Origin: Chloranthus sessilifolius | Lineage: Eukaryota; Streptophyta; Magnoliopsida; Chloranthales; Chloranthaceae | DNA length: 64,000 nt | Reading direction: 5' to 3' | Assembly: GCA_021018995.1 (NCBI GenBank) | Contig: CM037596.1 | Location: forward strand, 70,163,367-70,227,366 | In this document: one piece after another, positions 55,412 through 64,000 of the stretch | Numbering within the stretch: position 1 is the stretch's first letter | Layout of the letters: each line of letters opens with the position of its first letter | Translations under genes and position numbers: made by a program | Notes under the pieces: model-generated | Seen by the model: only the letters and a program-made list of their open reading frames with translations | What the model was told of the DNA's origin: nothing | The model's database searches: none

Positions 55412-58165
55412 TTGAGACATGGTGGAGGAAGGAAGCCAGCTGTTATGACAGAAGACATGACCACATTAAAGTCTTCTGTGGGCTTAGTGCAGCATTCCAT
55501 TTGGAAACTTACATTGCTGCCTCTTCCTCAAACCAACAAAACACCAATCTTGCCATCCACCCAACAAGCCCCTGATCTGGATCTCAAGAAGCTTCCAGAA
55601 ACATTGAAATATGCCTTCCTTGAGAAAGGTAAAAAACTTCCTGTAATTATCTCCTCCTCTCTTACCAATGAGCAAGAGGAAGAATTACTAATAGTCTTAA
55701 GGAAGCACAAAAAGGAAATTGGCTGGACCATTGCGGATCTAGAAGGGATAGATGCATCAATTTGTATGCACATGATCCATTTAGAGGAGGGCTCAGTACC
55801 CTCCAGGGAAATGCAGAGGAAATTGAATCCTCACATGCAGGAAATGGTCCTCAAAGAGATCATTAAATTGCTAGATGCTGGGATAATTTACCCCATTTCT
55901 TATTCTGAATGGGTGGAACCTATCCAAGTGGTACCTAAGAAATCTGGCATAACAGTTGTTACAACTGAGTCTGGAGAGCTGAGACCAGTCAGGGAGACCA
56001 CTGGCTGGAGGGTTTGCATCGATTATCAGAAGCTCAACTCTAAGACCAGAAAAGACCACTTCCCTCTTCCCTTCATAGATCAAATTCTGAATAAGTTGGT
56101 TGGAAAAGCTTTTTATTATTTTTTGGATGGGTACTCAGGGTACAACCAGATCCCTGTCCACCCTTATGACCAAGAGAAAACTACATTTACTTGCCCTGTT
56201 GGTACCTTCGCTTATCGAAGGATGCCTTTTGGACTGTGTAATGCCTTGGTCACCTTTCAGAGGTGTATGTATGCCATATTCTCTTATATGATTGACAAGT
56301 TCTTGGAAATTTTTATGGATGATTTCTCTGTATATGGGGACAGTTTTAGCCAATATCTGTAATACCTCCACCTGGTCTTGCAAAGATGTGAGGAGACCAA
56401 TCTGGTCTTAAGTTGGGAAAAAAGCCACTTCATGGTAACACAAGGTATTGTGTTGGGCTATGTAGTCTCTAGAGAAGGGATTGAGGTAGATAAGGCCAAA
56501 GTTGACCTCATTACAAATTTGCCCCCTCCAAGAACAGTCAAACAAATCAGATCTTTCCTTGGACATGCAGTATTCTACAGGAGGTTCATTAAAGACTTCA
56601 GTAAAATTGCTAAACCATTGTGCCACCTGCTCTGCTAGGATGTGCCCTTCGATTTTTCTGCTGAATGTCTTAAGGCTTTTAAAACTTTGAAGATATGCCT
56701 CAGCTCTGCCCCTGTACTCCAAACACCTGACTATGCACTCCCCTTTGAGCTGATGTGTGATACATCCGACTTAGCAATAGGTGTTGTTTTGGGCCAAAGG
56801 AAAGATAAGCTACCAGTGGTCATTACCTATCTCAGCAAATTACTTACTGAAGTTCAGCTAAATTACACCACAACTGAGAAAGAGCTTCTGGCAGTGGTTT
56901 TTATTGTTGACAAATTTAGACCTTACCTACTTGGGTCTAAAACTGTAATCTTTACAGACCACTCAACATTGAAGTACCTATTGTCCAAGAAAGATATTAA
57001 GCCCAGGCTGATTAGATGGATACTCCTGTTGCAGGAGTTTGACATTGAAATCAAGGACAAAAAGGATGTGGAAAATGTGGTGGCTGACCACTTGTCCAGA
57101 ATTATGTTAGAAAAATGTGTTGATGACCCTGCAAATGATGTTTTCCCGGATGAGCAATTGTTTGCCATCCAATCCTTGGTTCCTTGGTATGCACACATTA
57201 TAAATTATTTAGTTATCAGTAAGATTCCTGTCCATTGGACCAAAATGGACAAAGACCTCTTCTTCTCACAGGTCAAATTCTTTTTCTGGGAGAAACCTTG
57301 CCTATACAAATACTGTGCAGACCAAATCATCCGAAAATGTATTCCCAAAAGTGATGTCCCTAGTATTCTGGCCATGTGCCATGAAAATGCATGTGGGGGT
57401 CACTTTAGTGGAAGAAAAATAGCTGATAAGATCTTGCAGTGTGGATTCTATTGGCCTTCTTTATTCAGAGATGCCAATACACACTGCAGGACATGTGAGA
57501 GATGTCAGAAATTAGGAGGGCTGTCCAAAAGAAACTTAATGCCTTTGCAGCTCATCCTTGTTATGGAACTGTTTGATGTCTGGGGTATTGACTTTATGGG
57601 CCCCTTTCCTCCTTCAAATGGTTATAATTTCATTTTAGTGGCAGTGGATTATGTTTCAAAATGGGTAGAAGCTATTGCCACAAGAACCAATGATAATCAA
57701 GTTGTCCTCAAGTTTGTAAAGCAAAATATCTTCTCAAGATTTGGCACCCCTAGAGCCATTATCAGTGATGGGGGTAGTCATTTCTGCAACAGAAATTTCG
57801 AGAGCATGCTCAAGAAATATTCTATCACCCATAGGATTGCTACTCCCTACCACCCACAAACTAGTGGGCAAGTTGAAATTTCTAATAGGGAGATCAAGCA
57901 CATCCTTGAGAAGACAGTGAGGACTGACAAAAAAGACTGGGCTGACAAGCTAAATGATGCATTATGGGCTTATAGGACTGCCTATAAAACTCCCATTGGG
58001 ATGTCCCCATTCAGACTGGTTTATGGCAAGGCTTGCCATCTCCCAGTAGAGTTAGAACACAGGGCCTATTGGGCCATAAAAAATTTAAATCTATCGAAAA
58101 GAGAGAGGGATGGATGCTTATGCCAATGCCCGGATATACAAGGAAAGGTCCAAGGCTTTCTTTGA
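55412..58165 (+). pseudogene. Athila reverse transcriptase, RNase H and integrase
   Basis: One frame with only two stops (TAA at 56360, TAG at 56636). RT: WRVCIDYQKLNSKTRKDHFP, FLDGYSGYNQI, RMPFGLCNA and catalytic FMDDFSVYG. RNase [36 protein letters not shown]. Integrase: zinc-binding HENACGGHF with CRTCERC, then [15 protein letters not shown] and [11 protein letters not shown]; the acidic triad falls at 57590, 57767 and 57875, giving D-58-D-35-E. Copies RNA to DNA and inserts it. The final part shifts frame near 58105. Confidence 0.92.
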
Positions 58166-58433
58166 CAAGGGTTTGTTAAGAAAAAGCTTCATTGCTGGTG
58201 ATAAGGTTTGGTTGTTAAACTCCAAACTTAAATTTTTTTCTGGCAAACTGAAATCCAGATGGGAAGGTCCCTATATTGTCATGAATGTTTCCCCATCTGG
58301 TGCTGTGGAAATCATGGATCCCAAGTCTGGGAAAACCTTGAAGGTGAATGGTCAGAGGCTTAAGCCTTGTTTAGAAAAACCTGCTGAACCTATGGACACC
58401 ATTCACTTTCAAGGGGACCCTTCATTAAACTGA
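58110..58433 (+). pseudogene. Athila integrase C-terminal tail
   Basis: Continues the polyprotein in another frame: [36 protein letters not shown] and TLKVNGQRLKP, the GPY/F-like end. Stops at 58431. No chromodomain, as expected for Athila. Confidence 0.85.
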
Positions 58434-59378
58434 TCCACAGGTGTGTCAATATTGTATCATATGTACTTTGGTTTTGTTAGATTTGTATTGCTTTCTTTTG
58501 TTCAAATTTTAGAGGAAATTTTAGTGGCCTCACTTAAGTCTGAATCTGTCTAGTCTGGTTTCTCTTTATGCTTAGTTTGATGATTACTGCTCTTGAATTG
58601 ATAGTTTTTGCTTGAATGCACGATGATTGGATGAAGATTTTTGCTGTCTTTGCTTGAATGTTAAATTTTAATGTGTCTGGGGGTACCCCTGGTGGTGAGT
58701 CATGCCTAGGATCCAGCCACAGCACAAATCAAAATGGCAGAATGAAGAGCGCATGCTCTCTGTTTAATACTTTGTTATCGTGGGATCCAAAAGGAGGCCT
58801 GGGAGCCTCTCACGCAATCCAAAAGGAGGCCTGGGAGCCTCTCACGCAATCCAAAAAGATGCCTGGGAGACTCGCGCAATTCAAATAGAATACTTCACTA
58901 GCTGTCGCGAGATTCAAAGTAAACCTGGGAGCCTCTCGCGCAATCCAAATAGAATTTTTCACTAGCTGTCGCGAGATTCAAAGTGAACCCTGGGAGCCTC
59001 TCTCGCAATCCAAGTTGCAATTACACCTTCGCTAGGTTTCATTTCCAATCCTGCGACCAAATATTTCCAAAGCGCGCCAAGCTTAGCGACAAGTATTCTA
59101 ACCCCGCGCTTGTATCCCTTTCCAGTACTCTCTCTCTTCTCCATCCAGCGAAACCCTAGCTTCCGGCGCTCTTCTCCCTCTCTCCTCCAGCGTCCAGCCT
59201 ACAACCCATCATTCACACTAGGAATCTTCAAATTTGTTCCTAACGTCATCCCCATCAGTTGCCCTCGGCTATGAGATCTCGTGGTACACTGTGCGTTAGA
59301 TCGAACCAAACCCTACGATTTTAGGGTAAGCACTCAGATCTCAGTCCCCCTTTTTTGTCTTTAAAAGTAGAGTTTGTA
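58434..59378 (+). other. Spacer between pol and ORF3 with possible internal promoter or splice signals
   Basis: Contains the tandem repeat at 58787-59011, CGCG-rich text like the LTR, CT-rich leader-like sequence (about 59110-59220) and an AG|GGTAAGC near 59325 just before the ORF3 ATG. Such spacers carry signals for a separate ORF3 RNA in some Athila elements; here that is inference. Confidence 0.45.
58787..59011 (+). repeat. 32/64-base tandem repeat
   Basis: CCAAAAGGAGGCCTGGGAGC starts at 58787 and 58819, with a variant at 58851 (period 32). Then CAAATAGAAT...CTGTCGCGAGATTCAAAG units start at 58882 and 58946 (period 64, twice 32). Confidence 0.85.
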
Positions 59379-62300
59379 ATGGCCCCTAAGAGTGCACGAA
59401 AGAAAAGGGGCAAGGATAAGGCCCTTGTTGAGCTCGCTCCTAAGAAGGTCAAGACTTCAAAGGCGCCGAAAAAAGGGAAGGAAGTGGTTGAGGAGGTGGA
59501 GGAGCCAACCCCTGAGTTTTCTATACCCTCTGAGCTCATGGCTTCAATCCCCTTGGAGCCTAAAATAGTTATCGACTTGCCCTTCTTTGAGAAGGAGCCT
59601 CTCTTTGCCCCTGCCATTCAATTTATGAGCAAGGCTGGCCTGACACCCTTGATGAGAGGAATTCCAACACTAGCCTACCCTAGGCTAGTGCAACTCTTTT
59701 ATCAGCACATCAGGGTCACCAAGGACAAAGATGGACAAGCAGGTTTCCTTGTGTTGATTGATGATTTCGAAATGTTAGTTAGCCCCAAGCTTACTGCAGA
59801 GGTATTGGGCATCCCAGCTGCATTTGACACTAGCTGTGGATATGGTCCTCCCCTGAGTGCCTCCATTGACACCATTGCAAAGGCGCTTACTAGAGGATTA
59901 AAGGCCTTAGGGGATTCTATCAGAAGAAGAGAGTTGGAGTCTGGACTCCTTTTCATTGACCAGGTCCTAAGAAAGAACATCTACTGCTCAGGCCATCAGC
60001 AGGAGAGGAGAGCTCCTATTGCTGATGCTGTTTACTCTTTCTCTCTGGGCCATAGCTTTCATTTCGCCTGATTAATTTTTGAAGCAATGAAGGTTATGGT
60101 AGAGAAATTAGGGCAGAACAGGAAGCCACACACACTCCCCTATGCCAGAGTAATCACCAAACTGCTTCTAAAGGGGGGGTACAAGATAGCAAAAGGAGAG
60201 GAGACTACCACCCTTGCCCCTACAACTTTTGCCAAGAGGCAATGGGGAATCAGCAGGAGCCTGATGGAAACTCAAAAGAAGAAGAAAGCTGAGACTCAGG
60301 CCCCTCCCAAGCAAGCTGATGAGGAAGCTGTTACAAGGCCTACCCCTGCTACCAAAGAAGTGTTTCCAGAGCCTGTCACTACCACTGCTGCAGCAGCCCC
60401 CACATCCCCCCCCCCCCACCTTTTACTCCAGGATCCCCTACCCCTACTCCATCTCTCTCTCTCACCCTCCTCTGTCTTCATTATCCATGCCCACACCCAT
60501 TCTTCCTGTGATTGGTACCTGGGAGGACACCACCCCCCATGTCAGCCCCTCCCCTTCCCCTACACTACCTCAATACACAACCCCAATACCCCCACCATCT
60601 TCACAAACCCCTGACAACCCTCCACTCATCTCAAACAAAAAAAGGAAAACCACTGACACAACTCCCACCATCTCCCTGACACCACCCACAATCCCTTTTA
60701 TCCCCACTGACACACCTCACATTGACCAAGACACCACTCAGCCCTGCCTACTACATTCCCACTCACAGACCTAGACCTCAACCTTAACACAACCACAGAA
60801 TTCCATGCCTTTATGGCTAGTTTCCTTGACACCATGCCCACCCACTACACCCCCCTCCCGGATTCCCCAAATATATCACCACATCACCCACTAGAACCCC
60901 AATCTCCTCCTCCTTCCACTTTCCATCATGTCCCTTCCTCCCCTTTTCAACCTGTGCCATCTTCTACACAATCTCAACCTCTCAACCCAGACACACTGAC
61001 ACTCATCCTCTCCCTCATCCAAGACATCCAATCCCAACTATCCACCACAACACACACACATGACCAGATTCAAACTGAAATCACATCCATCAAATCCACA
61101 CTTCAGACATTGACAAACTCACCCATCTCTCAACAATCCACTCAAACTCCCCTGGTCCTTTCCCCTCCCAGCCCTGACTCCACAACCCAACCATCCTCTT
61201 TCATACCTTTCACCATTCTCTTTTTCCCTACCCCAGCACCACCTACTCCTAGTGAGCCTACCTCATTTTCTTTCCCCCCCATGCCTTCAATTCCACCTCT
61301 TATACTACCCCCTCCAACATTTACTGATAAATTCATCCAAACAGACCCAAAACCTGTTACCCTCCCCTAACAATTAGACTTACCCACTGATAACACCACT
61401 TCCCCCACTCAGGACCAATCACATTTTGCTCCTTCCACTTCTCTTCTTCCTATCGCACCCAAACACTCCTTTTACATCCCTCCCTACCTCACCATCCTTC
61501 ATGCCATGAGAGACAATCCCTACCTTAGGAGGGATGTCCTGAGGGGCATGGCTCAACTTAGGCAATCCATTGAGACCCCTCTGCTGCAGCAGGTTGCTGA
61601 ACTTGAGGAAGCTCACAGAAAGTAATTACTGGGTATTTCCCTTGGATGGACTAACATCTTGGAGGCTTATGAGAAGACAAAAACCATGGCTGCTTATCAT
61701 CAGATGAATTTGGAGTTGGAGAAGGCAGATACCAATGTGGAGAGGATGAAAGCCAGGTTGTTTGAAAAGAGACTCAACAATGCCCAGGAAATCTTCTGAC
61801 TCCAAAAGGAAATCCATGAAACTGATCTCCTCAAAGCCAAAATCCAGATAGCCTCTTTGGAAGCTGCATTGGCTGCTGCCAGAACTGCAACTCAGCAGCC
61901 CACCCCACTCTCTATCCTCATGCCAGCACCTAAGCCTTAAGCTACCCAAACCCCAGCTACCCAGTCTGAGGAGGCACAACCACTTGGCCAGCTAGATAAA
62001 GGGAAGCCCCCTGCTGCCCCCTACTGAGCAGCCTCAACCTACCCCAACTCCTGCTGCACATCCTACTGAGCAAACTTATCCTAAACAAAGGAAAGTCACT
62101 GCTAAGAGGACTGCTTCCACAACAGCCTCTATTAAAATTGGCAAAGAGCCAGCTGACACAGTCTGAGGAGGCACAACCCCTTGGCCAGCCAAAAAAAGGG
62201 AAGTCTCCTGTAGCCCCCACTGAGCAAGATAAAGGAAAATCCCCTATGATCCCTCCTGAACCCAAAACCAGAAAAATAAGGGTGAGGGCACCAAAAGCTC

Positions 62301-62524
62301 CAACCATGAAGAAACCACCAGCCCAACCAAAGAAACCACCAGCCCAACCAAAGAAACCAAGGCAGCCAAAGAAAAAGAGTCCAACTGAGAGCAAAGCAAA
62401 GAAGAAAAAGAGTCAAACTGAGAAGCAAGCAAGGAAGAAAAAGGACAAAGCTGCACTTAGGAAACATGCACAAAAGATGGGCTGGGACTGGTTCACAGAT
62501 TCAGATTTAGAGTCCTCCTCTTAA
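59379..62524 (+). pseudogene. Athila ORF3 (env-like position)
   Basis: ATG at 59379 starts MAPKSARKKRGKDKALVEL, a basic head, then a conserved plant-transposon domain with PFFEKEPLF, AYPRLVQLFYQHIRV and SPKLTAEVLGIP. A single TGA at 60069 interrupts the same frame, which continues MKVMVEKLGQNRKPHTLPYA. After a C run near 60408 the frame shifts into a long Pro/Thr-rich segment, then a coiled-coil-like part (LEKADTNVERMKARLFEKR, about 61680-61870) and a Lys/Pro-rich tail ending WDWFTDSDLESSS. In Athila this slot holds the env-like gene; I see no clear signal peptide or membrane anchor. Confidence 0.7.
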
Positions 62525-64000
62525 AATAGATTGTATTGAGGCTTTTCTTTCCTTTCCACTTTTTTTTCTTGTCATTTTAATTACAGTTGTACCCTTTCTT
62601 TCGCAATTAATAGAATTCTTTTTGTATATTGCTTTGTTTATTTGGTCTATGTGTGTTTACTTTTTTATTCCTGATTATTACCCTACACTTTCTCTCCTTT
62701 GAACCAGTGAGGACACTGCTCCTCATGGTTTGAGGGTGTGGCAGGGTAGGTCTGCCAATAGAATAGTTAACTTTAGTGCAGTAATGGTGGTGTAACTGGG
62801 ATGAATAAAGTCAATTTCCACCTAACTTGCTGCAATGAGGAAGTTTATGAAAAATTAAAATATTTTTGCAGACATTTTGAAGCTGAAAATGTTAAAATCT
62901 TGGCACCACCATGAAGCTAACATTAGAAATGCTAAATTAGTACCTAGTAAACCTAAGAGGAGAGAAAAAGGTGAAAATATACTCCATGAGTTAAAAAGAA
63001 GACTATATCTAGTGAGATTTGGGCCCATCAATGTCTGTTGAAGAGTGTGTTGGTATTTTTTTTTCTGCTCTAAGGTTTGATTGACTCAGCACTTTTTACT
63101 AGAAGTTAGGCACCTCCAAATCAAAATTGGTTGACAGCACTCATGACACTAAGGAAATGCTTCAAGGCCCTTATTTGGATAGTTTGAGCCGGAAAATCCA
63201 ACCTTTTAAAACTACCCTTTTGCATACACTCTTTGAGCCTCAAAAAGTCCTATTTTTCTTTGGCAAACACTGGAGTAATTGCACCTTAACCTCATGACCT
63301 GATTCAACCTTACCCTCACTCTGAGAAATCAGAAGGTAAAGGAGGAGTTGAAGGAAGTGAGAGTGGCCCAACATTTGATAGAAGGAGAAGAAAAGTAACC
63401 TATGAATAATAGTGTTGGTGGTATTTGTGTGACAGTTCATCATGAAAATCATATAAAAAAAAAAAAATAATAATAATAATAAAAAGAGAACAAGGAAGAG
63501 AAGTTTGGAGAAGAACATCATCTGAAAATTGAAAAGAAGAGGAGAAACTGACCACTTTGACTCTGAAATATATCAAGTAAGATGAAGTTGTGCTAGAATG
63601 AAGGTAGTGAAGTCATGAACTCCTTAGCTTGTTGATTTCTCATTTTTGATTTCCTTTTTATACCTTCATTCTTTATATCCCTCACCCATAAGCCACATTA
63701 CAACCCATTCAACAAGACCTTGAAGATCCAAAGTGAAATGAGCTGTCAAGTGGAGATGAGGGAGTGCCTAATCTATGGTGAAAAGCCATGAGAATGTCAG
63801 AAATTAGAAGCTTTACCTATGCTCATGCTTGCAGGCCCATTTGGGGTCTGTAACTGCTCTTGAGCTGCTTTAAATGTGAATACCCCTAGACATTCATTGT
63901 TGAGAGATAACCCTGGTGAGAATTGTGTCTGACTTGTAACTTCATTGGGATTGTATCAAACCTGATTTTTGAATTCAAGGCAAGCTTAGTACTGATATGT
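62525..64000 (+). other. Athila 3' untranslated region
   Basis: No ORF. Homologous in reverse to 44317-45480 (for example GAGGACACTGCTCCTCA, GGGTGTGGCAGG, ATGCTCATGCTTGCAGG). The polypurine tract and 3' LTR lie outside the window. Confidence 0.7.

Larger units (their letters stand above)
47425..64000 (+). mobile_element. Athila-type Ty3/gypsy retrotransposon, 3' end outside the window
   Basis: 5' LTR starting TGTTAAGACCTG, tRNA-Asp-type primer site, gag-protease frame, RT/RNase H/integrase frame, a third ORF in the env-like position and a long 3' untranslated region. This gene order and primer are those of Athila. All frames are broken by stops or shifts. A solo LTR (48272-50940) sits in the 5' LTR. 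The element may have landed in the LTR of its minus-strand neighbour; its other end cannot be seen. Confidence 0.88.

Noticed and set aside
59379..60071. A host gene for a basic nuclear protein
   Set aside because: It lies between Athila pol and 3' region in the same orientation and matches the ORF3 slot; stops and shifts follow.

Overview
This is plant nuclear DNA, most likely from a dicot or other non-grass angiosperm with a large, repeat-rich genome. One host gene can be assembled with confidence. It lies on the minus strand and encodes a membrane RING-CH (RINGv, MARCH-like) E3 ubiquitin ligase of 258 residues. Its six coding exons run from the start codon at 31618 to the stop at 936. All five coding introns are GT-AG and the joined frame is open throughout. 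Two introns are huge, about 17.9 kb (11566-29505) and 10.4 kb (1029-11452), and most of the window's repeats lie in them. A 5' non-coding exon near 35.85-35.95 kb with a G-box upstream is plausible but less certain.

Layout. 1-936: 3' end of the gene. 1029-11452 (last intron): an internally deleted Ty3/gypsy chromovirus derivative (1422-6004, target duplication CTTTT), MULE-like elements and GGGTCGGGT-type repeats. 11566-29505: a MULE-like element, then an L1-type LINE on the minus strand (about 13.26-26.28 kb) cut into three pieces by two LTR elements, 13855-18097 (duplication CTTCC) and a four-LTR composite at 19896-25062 (duplication ACCAC). 29.5-31.8 kb: the remaining coding exons. 31.8-35.8 kb (probable 5' intron): an endogenous caulimovirid-like coat-protein fragment, LINE pieces and a small RTE LINE with an 18-base target duplication.

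36.1-44.3 kb: MULE-type MITEs, a 3.3-kb solo LTR (37889-41181, duplication GAACC), a tRNA-derived SINE and a decayed Ty1/copia reverse transcriptase. 44.3-64 kb: two Athila-type Ty3/gypsy elements in opposite orientations. The minus one is a gag/pol-less derivative. The plus one has a 5' LTR, tRNA-Asp-type primer site, gag, pol and a third ORF, all carrying stops or frameshifts, and runs off the window. Its 5' LTR is itself interrupted by a 2.7-kb solo LTR (48272-50940, duplication AGGGC).

The most unusual pattern is shared by LTRs of otherwise different families. The LTRs at 13855, 19896/21758, 37889 and 48272 each carry an array of perfect or near-perfect 12-base palindromes set about 19-23 bases centre to centre, roughly two DNA turns. 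The palindrome differs by family: ACGGACGTCCGT, TCGATCGATCGA, TCAATCGATTGA and TCGATTAATCGA. This looks like a convergent design, perhaps binding sites for family-specific dimeric proteins, but that role is inference. No bacterial-type operons, CRISPR arrays or rRNA genes are present, and I found no functional tRNA gene.
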